This document shows positions 17,419-26,578 of a stretch of 64,000 nucleotides of DNA, piece by piece (position 1 is the first letter of the stretch; every line of letters begins with the position of its first letter). A model generated the notes under the pieces. That model saw nothing but the letters and a program-made list of their open reading frames with translations. It was not told the origin of the DNA and made no database searches. Origin of the DNA: Pseudobdellovibrionaceae bacterium (lineage in GTDB: Bacteria > Bdellovibrionota > Bdellovibrionia > Bdellovibrionales > Bdellovibrionaceae); contig JADJYV010000013.1 in the NCBI GenBank assembly GCA_016719575.1, forward strand, positions 1,178,001 to 1,242,000. Direction: 5' to 3'. The position numbers were made by a program, and so were the translations under genes.

Positions 17419-19158
17419 TTGCAATCACTACCAAAGCATCTTCAAAAATACATCGTTGAACAAAACTACAAAAAGTATGCACCCGTAGAACAAGCCTCTT
17501 GGCGTTACATACTTCGACAGCTGAAAGCTTATTTACAAATTCATGCGCACGATTGCTACCTAGAGGGACTAAAAAAAACGGGTATCGAAATCGAGTCCAT
17601 TCCACGCATTGAAGATATCAGCTCCAAGCTTCAAGAATTTGGCTGGAGAGCGGTCCCCGTCAGTGGCTTTATTCCTCCAGCCGCTTTTATGGAGCTACAA
17701 TCACTGGGCGTTCTCCCTATTGCCTCTGACATGAGAACTTTGGATCATTTACTTTATACTCCCGCTCCCGATATCGTTCATGAAGCTGCCGGCCATGCTC
17801 CAATTCTAATTCATCCCGAATTTTCAGCTTACCTTAAACAGTATGCCCAAGTTGCAAAGAAAGCGATTATCAGCAAAGAAGACTTAAATTTATATCAAGC
17901 CATCCGCCAGCTTTCGGATATCAAAGAGGCTCCGACTTCAACCTCTGCGCAAATTAAAGCGGCGGAAGAAAATCTTGATCGTGTCAGTAAAGAAATTAGT
18001 CACATTTCTGAGGCTACAGAATTGGGACGTATGAACTGGTGGACGGCCGAATATGGCCTCATTGGTGATATTAAAAATCCAAAGATTTTCGGTGCCGGCT
18101 TGCTCTCGAGCGTAGGTGAAGCAAAATGGTGTTTAAGTGAAAATGTTAAAAAAATTCCCATCACTGTTAATTGCATAAAGCAAGGGTATGACATCACAGA
18201 ACCTCAGCCGCAGTTATTTGTTACCCCGGATTTTAAAACTCTTGGAAGGGTCTTAGATGAAATGGCAAATGAAATGGCTTTCCGCAAAGGCGGAGCCGGC
18301 TCGGTAAAAAAAGCGATTCTCGCCCAATCCGTAAATACCGTTCAGCTGAATTCTGGGATTCAAATTTCAGGAGTGCTCTCCGATTATATAACACCACCAC
18401 ACCCCTCACAGGAGATTGCTTATTTAAAATTTTCTGGCCCGAGCCAATTGTCTTTTGATGACAAAGAACTTCGCGGCCATGGAACTCAATACCATATCAA
18501 TGGATTCGGCACGCCTATTGGAAAATTAAAGCAATTTCCTTCGATTTGCCCCTCGGAGCTCTCGGACGCTCAATGGGATCTTTTACATGCAGCTCCCAAA
18601 CAGAAAATGACTTTAGAATTTACCAGCGGCATTCGCGTAGAGGGGGTTTTCAACGGTCGCATCATGCAAAACAACAAGACAATCCTTTTGTCATTAACCG
18701 AAGCTAAAGCGACTTATCAAAATCAAATTCTATTTGATCCTTCATGGGGAACCTATGACCTTGCAATTGGCTCAACGATACCTTCGGTTTACGGGGGACC
18801 CGCGGACCGAGAAGCCTTTGGTGACACTGAAGACTTTGTGGCTGCACGAGTTCCTGAGCGCCAAAGCACGCCCGAAGAAGATCTTTTTCAGTCTCAATAC
18901 GCAAAAATTCGCGAGATACGACACAAAAAGCTAGGCGGCACTGATCTTGAAAATGAAATCACTGAGATTATCAACACGCACGACGAAAGATTTCCAAATG
19001 ACTGGCTCCTGCGTCTAGAAATCTATGAGCTATTGAGCAATCGCGCTCCATCCTCGGACCTTCTCAAAAATATTTTAAAGTCTCTTGAAAAAATTAGTCA
19101 GCTAGAACCGCAAGTTTCGTCAATGATTCAGGACGGACTCACAAATGCGAAGCTTTGA
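17419..19158 (+). CDS. aromatic amino acid hydroxylase (phenylalanine 4-monooxygenase-like), long form
   Basis: Pterin- and iron-dependent hydroxylase. The iron ligands are His121 and His126 in PDIVHEAAGHAP and Glu211 in TAEYGLIG; VSGFIPPAAF and RTLDHLLYTP flank the active site. The start is TTG at 17419 behind TAGGAGT, which overlaps the hldD stop. At 579 residues it is about twice the usual bacterial enzyme: residues about 300-579 form an extra region (with LEFTSGIRVEGVF and a helical tail) of no recognised domain. A similar long form is, from memory, found in Bacteroidetes. The substrate could be Phe or Trp. Confidence 0.85.
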   Translation: MQSLPKHLQKYIVEQNYKKYAPVEQASWRYILRQLKAYLQIHAHDCYLEGLKKTGIEIESIPRIEDISSKLQEFGWRAVPVSGFIPPAAFMELQSLGVLPIASDMRTLDHLLYTPAPDIVHEAAGHAPILIHPEFSAYLKQYAQVAKKAIISKEDLNLYQAIRQLSDIKEAPTSTSAQIKAAEENLDRVSKEISHISEATELGRMNWWTAEYGLIGDIKNPKIFGAGLLSSVGEAKWCLSENVKKIPITVNCIKQGYDITEPQPQLFVTPDFKTLGRVLDEMANEMAFRKGGAGSVKKAILAQSVNTVQLNSGIQISGVLSDYITPPHPSQEIAYLKFSGPSQLSFDDKELRGHGTQYHINGFGTPIGKLKQFPSICPSELSDAQWDLLHAAPKQKMTLEFTSGIRVEGVFNGRIMQNNKTILLSLTEAKATYQNQILFDPSWGTYDLAIGSTIPSVYGGPADREAFGDTEDFVAARVPERQSTPEEDLFQSQYAKIREIRHKKLGGTDLENEITEIINTHDERFPNDWLLRLEIYELLSNRAPSSDLLKNILKSLEKISQLEPQVSSMIQDGLTNAKL

Positions 19159-19924
19159 AATTCGTATCGTTTTAGTTAGAACCCTCTATGAACGAAATAT
19201 CGGCGCAACGTCGCGGTCCATGAGCAATATGGGGGCGAGTAAGCTCATTCTTCTCTCTCCCCAGTGCGAACTTACCTATGAATCGCAAAAGGCTGCGGCG
19301 ACCGGGCAGACGGGTTTACAAAATCGCACCGTCTATCAAAGCTGGGCTGAGTTTCTTCAAAAGGAACCAGAGAGTATTAAGATAGCGTTTACCGCAAGAG
19401 ATGGCAGAGGAAGGCAAGTTCGCGATATAGAAGAAATTCTGTCAGATATTAAAAATCATTCGCCCCAGCTCCGGCATCAGAGCGAAGTCCCATACACAAT
19501 CCACTTGATATTTGGACCAGAAGATTGGGGACTGAGCGCTGAGGATCTCGAGGTGACAAACTTTTGCGCCTGCCTTCCGACGTACGGTGAAAACTCGAGT
19601 CTGAATCTAGCGCAGGCTACCCTACTAGCAATGTATTCACTGCGCAAGGAGTGGGGGGGGGAACGAACACCACTTGACGGTCATCAAGAGGTGCGTAGCC
19701 CTCAAGGTGTTGATGGCATTGATCCCGATAAAACTCTAAAAACCTGGTTGATGGAAATGGGCTTTGATCTATCCAAAAAAAGAATCAACGTTTACACTGT
19801 TCTGCGCCGGATGCTTTTGCAAAATACACCCACAAAAAAGGAATTGATTATTCTCGAAACCGTGCTGCAACAAAGCATTCGAAAATTACGGGAATATAAT
19901 GAATTTCGTAAAACCAAAAACTGA
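19145..19924 (+). CDS. trmJ: SPOUT-family tRNA 2'-O-methyltransferase, TrmJ-like
   Basis: A 259-residue SpoU-class RNA methyltransferase. Motif 1 is VLVRTLYERNIGATSRSM, motif 2 is IFGPEDWGLS and motif 3 is LPTYGENSSLNLAQA, with the knotted SAM site. The N-terminal position of the catalytic domain and the short helical C-terminal tail fit TrmJ, which modifies position 32 of tRNAs; the exact target is inferred. It overlaps the hydroxylase gene by 14 bases and ends one base before the convergent FHA gene. Confidence 0.85.
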   Translation: MRSFEIRIVLVRTLYERNIGATSRSMSNMGASKLILLSPQCELTYESQKAAATGQTGLQNRTVYQSWAEFLQKEPESIKIAFTARDGRGRQVRDIEEILSDIKNHSPQLRHQSEVPYTIHLIFGPEDWGLSAEDLEVTNFCACLPTYGENSSLNLAQATLLAMYSLRKEWGGERTPLDGHQEVRSPQGVDGIDPDKTLKTWLMEMGFDLSKKRINVYTVLRRMLLQNTPTKKELIILETVLQQSIRKLREYNEFRKTKN

Positions 19925-19925
19925 T

Positions 19926-22388
19926 TTAGTTTTGCGAAGCCGATTTACGGCTCATCCTCTCTTGTTCATAGAGATTTTTTTCAAATCTGCGATACGATTC
20001 GAGTCGAACTTCAGAACCTAAAAGGACTTTCATTCTCTCCATTGTTTGTTTTTCTAACTCTCGCATTTTGTTGACGCCATCTTTGACAAAGTCAGGATGA
20101 ATCCCTTGTCGTTTCTCACTTAATTCTTTTACCAAGGCGCTAGACATTGAAATTACTTGAATTGATTTATCCTCGTCAACTCTCCAAGTCTTTAATAAAT
20201 AAGATGATGCCGCTTTATAGAGCTTTTTCTGGAAATCCGCGTCTTGAAACCCCTCAACGAAACCGCGGGTATATATAACAGAATCTGTGTAGTTGTCTTT
20301 AACTTCGGCAACTTGCAGGGGAGAAAATTTTCTCTTTTCAAGATCTTCTTTCCGCCTGCGCGTTTCTTCTGCGGCAATAGTGCGCATAGGGTTCTTATCT
20401 GCTGTCATTGTCTCATAAGTTCTCAAGCCAATAACTGCAGTCGCGAAACCACAAACCAGCCCCGTAGATATCCAACGAATGTGTTCTTTCCTCTTCTTTC
20501 GCGCAAGAGAAACTGACTGCTTTGGCAAAGACGAAGTCGAATCAGTAAATGAAATGGCCTTGCCCTCAATAACGTCTTGCACACCCTCAAAAACTTGGCT
20601 CGATACCTGGTCCCACTTTGAGGGCTCTAGAACTTTCGCTATCCGTGTCTCAACGATAACGAGAACCTCTTTGGCAATTTTGTCCTTACGGCTTACAATT
20701 TCGTCAAAAAGTTCTCTCTCCAAAACGTTCAGGCGCTTTCCCATTTCTAGTTGAGATTCGTTCAAGCGTTCTTCTGAATCTTTCATTATTTGCTGCCGCT
20801 CTCGCTCTAAGCGATCTTTAAGTTGAGCTCTCTGCTGAGATAAATCCGCTTCAATCTGCTTTCGTTTTTCATCGGCCGCCTGAATATCAAGAGAAAAGTG
20901 CCCCAATTGCGCCTGCAACTCTTTGACCTTGGTCTCTAAAGTTGCTCTTTCTCCCATCAGATTGAAATTTTGCTTCTTCAGTTCTTCATTTTTTAGTTCT
21001 TGAGTTTTAAGTTCCGAATAGGAGTTGGATTCCTGGACTCGAATACTCGCTAAATCCTTTTTTGCCGCCTCGAGTTCTTCGTTTAATGAATTGAATTTAC
21101 CCAAAATCTCCGATATTCGTGCTTCATGTTCTTCTTTTTCTCCGATTGAGCGTATTTCGAATTCTTCTTCTTCTTTACTAAGAATCTGAATTTGTTTCTG
21201 TTTGCTTTCAATTTGGTCACGCAGGTCTTTTAATTCCGTCTCGATATCTGAGCGCGCTTTTTCATACATCTCTTCGGATTGCATCTTGGCAAATCCCAGC
21301 AGGTCTTGCGACTCAGCTTTTGCTACAGAAATGATATCCGCAGCTTCAATTTCCGCTTTGCTTATAGCTTTTTCGAAAGCCTCCCGCTTAACAGTCTCGG
21401 CTTCTTGTCGTGCTTCAGAAATGATGTGATCGACTTCTTTCCGCGTTTTCTCGCGCATATTTTCTTCAAAGAGTTCGACTTCATCTCGAAGTTCTTGCGC
21501 CAAATGACGCGCTTTCGTTATGAGCTCCTGCCCCTGTTCTTGAAATGACATAATAACAGCATCAGCCTCTTTGTGAGCTGCCGAAATTTTTTGCTGGTAA
21601 TAGACGTCTGCCTCTGTTTGACGGGCTCTCGCCTGAACATAAATTGCTTGAACCCTCTTCTCGGCCTGCATTTCTCCTTCGTATATGATTTGAGCGGCCT
21701 TTTTATGAGCATCATGAAGAATTAATTCGCCCTCAAATTGAGGATTCCTTTCTCCCGGTCCAGGTTTTGCTGCTGCAGAGAGCTCTCCGCTTCCTATTGG
21801 ACGCTGGGCCTGAGCTTTGTTTGACACAATATCAGCCTTAAGAGAAAAAGGGTCCGCGGACTTTTTTTCATATATTGAATTTATCTTTTCCGAAAACTTC
21901 TGTTCTGGCTGATTTTTTTCTGAGACGTTTTCTTCTGCTAGCTTTTTCTCTATTTGAATATCAAAATGTGATTTTTCTGATCTGCGTTCGACAATTTTTT
22001 CAGCCACAGACTGCGATCCGACTAAATTTGATGATTTCTTAATTGGCTCGCCTGGGACTTCTTGATCTCTTAATTCAAGACCTATCATGATGATATAGTC
22101 TGACTTCCCAATCCGGATTTTGTCGTCAGGCAGTATACTAACTAACGTGCTTGAGACAATTTTTATGTTGTTAACAAAAGTACCATTAGAGGAGCCTTTG
22201 TCTTCGATCCAAATCTGCTCTTGCTTACGGTAAACGCACAAATGAACCCTACTAATGCTATCTTCTGTCAGCGAAATAGCACAGTCCACAGAACGACCAA
22301 TCGTGAACGAGTCTTCGTTCACGATTTTGGTCATAATTTGGTCCTTTCGCTGGACCGTGACTGTGTACTTACACAGAGTCTTTAGCAT
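19926..22388 (-). CDS. FHA-domain, coiled-coil, single-pass membrane protein (part of a proposed motor complex)
   Basis: An 820-residue protein. Residues about 15-105 form a forkhead-associated domain with FTIGRSVDCAISL, ISRVH and GSSNGTFVNN, which binds phosphothreonine peptides. Residues about 220-600 are a nearly continuous Glu/Lys/Ala-rich coiled coil. RKKRKEH precedes one membrane span (WISTGLVCGFATAVIGL, about 635-656), so the FHA and coiled coil are cytoplasmic and about 160 C-terminal residues lie in the periplasm. It follows the TolQ/MotA-like gene by 26 bases with an AAAGGAT site and completes the three-gene operon. The specific family is not recognised. Confidence 0.78.
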   Translation of the reverse strand: MLKTLCKYTVTVQRKDQIMTKIVNEDSFTIGRSVDCAISLTEDSISRVHLCVYRKQEQIWIEDKGSSNGTFVNNIKIVSSTLVSILPDDKIRIGKSDYIIMIGLELRDQEVPGEPIKKSSNLVGSQSVAEKIVERRSEKSHFDIQIEKKLAEENVSEKNQPEQKFSEKINSIYEKKSADPFSLKADIVSNKAQAQRPIGSGELSAAAKPGPGERNPQFEGELILHDAHKKAAQIIYEGEMQAEKRVQAIYVQARARQTEADVYYQQKISAAHKEADAVIMSFQEQGQELITKARHLAQELRDEVELFEENMREKTRKEVDHIISEARQEAETVKREAFEKAISKAEIEAADIISVAKAESQDLLGFAKMQSEEMYEKARSDIETELKDLRDQIESKQKQIQILSKEEEEFEIRSIGEKEEHEARISEILGKFNSLNEELEAAKKDLASIRVQESNSYSELKTQELKNEELKKQNFNLMGERATLETKVKELQAQLGHFSLDIQAADEKRKQIEADLSQQRAQLKDRLERERQQIMKDSEERLNESQLEMGKRLNVLERELFDEIVSRKDKIAKEVLVIVETRIAKVLEPSKWDQVSSQVFEGVQDVIEGKAISFTDSTSSLPKQSVSLARKKRKEHIRWISTGLVCGFATAVIGLRTYETMTADKNPMRTIAAEETRRRKEDLEKRKFSPLQVAEVKDNYTDSVIYTRGFVEGFQDADFQKKLYKAASSYLLKTWRVDEDKSIQVISMSSALVKELSEKRQGIHPDFVKDGVNKMRELEKQTMERMKVLLGSEVRLESYRRFEKNLYEQERMSRKSASQN

Positions 22389-22414
22389 CGCTCAATCCTT
22401 TAACGCCACTTTCT

Positions 22415-23347
22415 CTAAGACGCTTTCGGCTTTCTAACCTCTAATAACTCCCGAGACCGATTCGCTTTACTAATTTCTTTATTTAGTGAGTCCTCAGCGA
22501 GTGCTTCTACTGCATCTTTATGCTCATCAAATGGCTTTTCTTCTCGTGGGTATTCATTGCTGTCGCTTCGATACCATAATAGATCTAATGCGCTCTCAAA
22601 ACGATCAATCATTGAAACATAGGATCTTTCCGGCGACATGATTGTGTTAATGACATGGCTCAATAAAGAAAAAACAATACCGACAATCGAGGATTTCATC
22701 GCAAATGAAATTTCGTGCAAAAATTTATCCATGACATTTTTTGTGGTCTCAAGATCCTGAAGATTCATTCCGCCCAAGTCTCCAAGTCCACCTGAAATTC
22801 CTATGAAGGTTCCCAGGATACCTGTCACCACAAACAAACCGGGGAAAATCGCGATCAAGTCGTTTAATCCAGCCATTGGAAGAACGCCAAAGACGCGATT
22901 AAAGCAAGGGTTGTGATGAAAGGTCGCTTTAGTAATATTTAATAGCTTTGGCGTTTCCTTGGTCCATTTTAAGAATTTAAGTTGCTTAAGTATATCTTTA
23001 ACAAGCCAGGCACAACCTTGCTTAACCAAAAAAATGCGATCGCTCCAACTCATAACCGCATCTGGTTTGCGACGTTTCATCCTGTCACGAATTTCAAATG
23101 ACTCGTAGTATGTTCTCTCCAGCATTCTTTTTGCGAGAACATAAAAAGAAACGCCTTCGGGTTGAGAGCCGGGAGTCTCGGTTTCCATATAACGGTTGAC
23201 ACGTTTTTCGAATTCCCTAGAAAACCACTCGTGGCGACGAACGGTGTAGTAGATCATTGCGCGAAAAAAAACTCCGAAAATGAACATGACCGCCATTGCA
23301 TAGGGAAGGCTGATGATAAAGTATTCAGCAATTGTTTTAACAGTCAT
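22415..23347 (-). CDS. TolQ/ExbB/MotA-like proton channel protein
   Basis: A 310-residue inner-membrane protein with three predicted spans: about 8-32 (FIISLPYAMAVMFIFGVFF), about 165-190 (FPGLFVVTGILGTFIGISGG) and about 215-245 (ISFAMKSSIVGIVFSLLSHV). A cytoplasmic loop separates spans one and two. The VVTGILGTFIGISGG segment matches the conserved pore-helix motif of TolQ/ExbB/MotA, where a Thr lines the ion path. It lies between the MotB-like partner (12-base gap) and the FHA protein, so it is the probable channel half of an ion-driven stator. Confidence 0.82.
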   Translation of the reverse strand: MTVKTIAEYFIISLPYAMAVMFIFGVFFRAMIYYTVRRHEWFSREFEKRVNRYMETETPGSQPEGVSFYVLAKRMLERTYYESFEIRDRMKRRKPDAVMSWSDRIFLVKQGCAWLVKDILKQLKFLKWTKETPKLLNITKATFHHNPCFNRVFGVLPMAGLNDLIAIFPGLFVVTGILGTFIGISGGLGDLGGMNLQDLETTKNVMDKFLHEISFAMKSSIVGIVFSLLSHVINTIMSPERSYVSMIDRFESALDLLWYRSDSNEYPREEKPFDEHKDAVEALAEDSLNKEISKANRSRELLEVRKPKAS

Positions 23348-23359
23348 AATGCACCTCTT

Positions 23360-25069
23360 TTACTTTTTAGGATCTACGTTAAATCGAATAATAACCCGCT
23401 GCGCCTTTTTGCAGTCGTTTTGTTTGCAGAACTCTACTGCGTTGGCTACGTTTCGATTATTAATATTCATTACTTCTAAGAAACTTCGACCTGACACTTT
23501 CATCAGCGAAACCAGCTCTTTTTGATGCTGGAATTGCATATTGTTATCATCCAAAACATAACCAAATATTGCATTCGCGCGACGATAGCTTAAGTCCATG
23601 TTGTATTTAATGGCTTGCTTATCCTCTGGCTTTGAACTTTTAGGATCGATAAAGCGCCCTTTATAAGTCGGCGAAGCAAAGCCAATGATTTCAACGGCGG
23701 ATATCTTGTCTGATATTTTTGGATTTCCAAAAATTGACTTCGAATATATAGGAACTGCTTTTTCTAAAACGCTTTTCATTTCGTTTTTAAGATGATCTGA
23801 GTCGCTATCGAAATAGGCCTGACCAAAATCTAACACAACGTCACCAGACTCCATATCGACATCTGCTTTTATTCCTGCTTTTGCAAAGCCTTTTCTGACC
23901 TCTTCGGCTACGCCTTTACGGGCCTCGATTTCAGCTTTAGCTTTTGCAAGCTGTCCCTCGGTATTTGCGAGCTTGCCACCCAAAGCCTCCAGTTTGCTCC
24001 CAAGTTCTTTTTCTTTCGCCGCCATCGCCGATTTGAATTCGCCTTCTCGTCTGGCACGCTCCGCTGCGCCCATAGCTTTGTTTTTTCGCAACTCATTATC
24101 GAAAGCTTCACGCTCACCCGCTTTCTCAGCAGCAAACGCGGCCTTGAGTCTACCCATTTCCGCTTGTGCTTGAGCTTGACTCTGTCTCAACTTTTCATAC
24201 AGACCCTTTGCCTCACCCTCTTTTTGAGCAAGCATTCCAGAAGTCTGACTGAGTTGGTTGTTGGTTTTCTCTAACATTGCATTTGTTTGACTCAATTGCG
24301 CACTTACTTGATTCAATTGCTTTGTGCTTTCTTCTAGCTGTTCAGTGTATTTTTCATTTGCTAACGCAAGTTGATTTACCCGCTGGTCATTTTCTGCTTT
24401 GACTTGCTTAATGCGAGATTCGTATCTTTCTCTGCTAATCTTATTGCTTTGGAATGCCTGCTTAATCTCATTCATTTTTTGCTTTAACTGGTGATTGGCC
24501 TCGTCGATTTTTCTCTCGCCATCAGCAATCATGCGCTCTTTTTGCTGAACATCAGTTTGAAGTTCGCTAATTTCTTCTTCTTTATTTTCAATTTCGGTGT
24601 CTTGATCCTTGATCAGGTCATCTCGATTGACGATTTTTGATTTTGCCATTTTGTTAGCATTCAAGACATTGCGAACCATTTGTTGATATTTATTTAATGC
24701 CTTGGCTTTATTCTCATTTTCGAAGGCTTGTTGGATTAACTTGTCTTTTTCTGATTTGGCATCTTCTTGAAGAAGAGTTAATTTATCCATGAGTTCTTTA
24801 TATTCTTGGACTTCATCTTTAGGTGCAGTATTCATGTAGTCATTCTTAACATTCTCATACATCTTAAGTTGACCCTTAAGTTCATTCACTTCCATGGAAA
24901 GCTTTTGGTTTTCAACTTGAGATCTGATTGCATCCGTTCCAGTCCGCAGACTCGAAATCACGTATAGCAAAAGAAAGATTGTACTTAAACCCAAAAATAA
25001 ATCCGAATACGAAGTCCAGAAATTATCCTGGTTTTCTCCTTGTTTATTTCTGCTATAATTGAACGACAT
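23360..25069 (-). CDS. MotB/TolR-like stator protein with long coiled coil and OmpA-type peptidoglycan-binding domain
   Basis: A 569-residue protein with one N-terminal span; Asp23 in FWTSYSDLFLGLSTIFLLLY is at the place of the essential proton-binding Asp of MotB. Residues about 60-400 are a long coiled coil with repeats of the type QLSQT...ML (LNQVSAQLSQTNAMLEK). The C-terminal about 150 residues are OmpA/MotB-like: FDSDSDHL, VEIIGFASPTYKG and LSYRRANAIFGYVL. MotB normally is about 300 residues with a short linker, so the extended coiled coil is the unusual part. It opens the operon; AGGTGG precedes the ATG. Confidence 0.85.
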   Translation of the reverse strand: MSFNYSRNKQGENQDNFWTSYSDLFLGLSTIFLLLYVISSLRTGTDAIRSQVENQKLSMEVNELKGQLKMYENVKNDYMNTAPKDEVQEYKELMDKLTLLQEDAKSEKDKLIQQAFENENKAKALNKYQQMVRNVLNANKMAKSKIVNRDDLIKDQDTEIENKEEEISELQTDVQQKERMIADGERKIDEANHQLKQKMNEIKQAFQSNKISRERYESRIKQVKAENDQRVNQLALANEKYTEQLEESTKQLNQVSAQLSQTNAMLEKTNNQLSQTSGMLAQKEGEAKGLYEKLRQSQAQAQAEMGRLKAAFAAEKAGEREAFDNELRKNKAMGAAERARREGEFKSAMAAKEKELGSKLEALGGKLANTEGQLAKAKAEIEARKGVAEEVRKGFAKAGIKADVDMESGDVVLDFGQAYFDSDSDHLKNEMKSVLEKAVPIYSKSIFGNPKISDKISAVEIIGFASPTYKGRFIDPKSSKPEDKQAIKYNMDLSYRRANAIFGYVLDDNNMQFQHQKELVSLMKVSGRSFLEVMNINNRNVANAVEFCKQNDCKKAQRVIIRFNVDPKK

Positions 25070-25280
25070 GTTTTGCTACCACCTATTAGATCCATATCAG
25101 CACGCACGCTGACATACAAATTAACGGTATTCTGCATAAATGTCTGAAGGCCAGATACAGCAGAGAAGAGACTTCCTCTTCCTTGGTATAGACTCACCTA
25201 CTTTTTGATTCTGAAATAATCAACAATTCAGATTCTACGCTTGCAAGAGTCTAGCTAGCTCAAGGCAGCAGGACCTCGGA

Positions 25281-26510
25281 CTAGGTGGGGAGTGCCGCAT
25301 AAAACTCTAAGACTTTGGGATCGACAATGATCGAGCGCGGGCTCCAACCCACTAACTTGAGTCCATTGGCTGCACTTAAGCGACTTAACGCGACGTAGGC
25401 CTGGCCCGGCTCCCACAAAGATCGAAGGTCACACCAAAGCTCATCGAGAGTTGCCCCCTGGCTCTTGTGAATTGTCGTTGCATAGGCCAAATTTAGAGGG
25501 AACTGAATAACCGTGGCGTTAACATTGCCTTCAGCATCCTGTAAACTGAAAGTCACCTTTTCAACACTCACCTCTCGTCCGTGGTCTTTTTTGATCGTAA
25601 TTTTATCAGGCTCAATATTCGTGACTTGGCCTCTGGTCCCATTAATCCATCTTTTTTGCGGATCATTCTGCAAAAAAATCACTCGACAACCAATTTTAAG
25701 AGTCAGTTTTTGTGGAACTGGAGCCACTTTCATCAACGTCTCAATGTGTTTTTCGGAACCAATATAAATGGAGTCGATAACGATCTCTTCTTGATTAATT
25801 TCATTCAGTTTCTTTTTGTTAAAGTCTTCCGACATATCTCGTCGCCCGAACAGACGAATCCCAGAATCCTCCTCGACATGCGGCCTAACTTTTTGACCTA
25901 AAAAATCAAAAACTCGAGGGGTCACCTTGCCATATCGAACGTCGCCAAGAATATCTAAAAAATCATTATCTTGAACCCGCTGGTTGTGGGAAAGCTGACA
26001 CACATGAAAGCCACTCTGCTGCCAAACTTCGTTGCGAAAAGCCCAATCACGAGCACCCGTTCTTGTGACAGGCGGAAGTTGAGCAAAGTCACCCACACAA
26101 ATAATTCTCAGTCCTCCCCATGGAAGTTTCGATCCCTTGGCTTTTTTTGCAATCGCTTCCGCTGTCATCAAAGCGGATCCCGGGATCATCGAAATTTCGT
26201 CGACAATAACACCTTCAGCATTTTTTAAACGATTCAACAATCTATGATCTTTACTCGCCCTCTCAATTGTCGCATCAACTCCACCCTCCATAATACCCAG
26301 ACCAAAAAAACTATGAAAGGTCCTGCCTCCCAAGAGCACTGCGGCAGCTCCGGTGGAAGCCAAAACTGGCGTCTGCTTGGAGTCTAGCTGTTGCATAAAA
26401 TGGCGAATCAAGTAGCTTTTACCACTACCGGCGCCGCCAGTTAAAAAAACGTTCTCTCCAGAATTAAGAAGTTCTAGAGCATATTGTTGTTCGGGTGAAA
26501 GCGTTGCCAT
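25281..26510 (-). CDS. Pif1/RecD-like superfamily 1B DNA helicase
   Basis: A 409-residue ATP-dependent helicase. Walker A is TGGAGSGKS at 24-32, motif Ia contains LASTGAAAVLLGGRTFHSF, Walker B is VIVDEISM, motif III is VGDFAQLPPV, and the C-terminal motifs LAYATTIHKSQGATLDE and QAYVALSRL are typical of Pif1. It is compact, with no extra domain. The product probably unwinds DNA at replication or recombination structures. It precedes the motor operon on the same strand but a 211-base gap separates them. Confidence 0.9.
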   Translation of the reverse strand: MATLSPEQQYALELLNSGENVFLTGGAGSGKSYLIRHFMQQLDSKQTPVLASTGAAAVLLGGRTFHSFFGLGIMEGGVDATIERASKDHRLLNRLKNAEGVIVDEISMIPGSALMTAEAIAKKAKGSKLPWGGLRIICVGDFAQLPPVTRTGARDWAFRNEVWQQSGFHVCQLSHNQRVQDNDFLDILGDVRYGKVTPRVFDFLGQKVRPHVEEDSGIRLFGRRDMSEDFNKKKLNEINQEEIVIDSIYIGSEKHIETLMKVAPVPQKLTLKIGCRVIFLQNDPQKRWINGTRGQVTNIEPDKITIKKDHGREVSVEKVTFSLQDAEGNVNATVIQFPLNLAYATTIHKSQGATLDELWCDLRSLWEPGQAYVALSRLSAANGLKLVGWSPRSIIVDPKVLEFYAALPT

Positions 26511-26578
26511 GGGTGGTATCCTACGATAGGATTATGGTTCTGACTACTCTCTTAATTGAAAAAGGATTTTTCTAACTT

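Noticed and set aside
19926..25069. Zorya-type phage defence (ZorA/ZorB) for the stator-like operon
   Set aside because: The channel protein has no long ZorA-type tail, the partner carries the coiled coil instead, and no ZorC/ZorD/ZorE gene is next to it; the neighbouring Pif1-like helicase is separated by 211 bases and is not ZorD-like.
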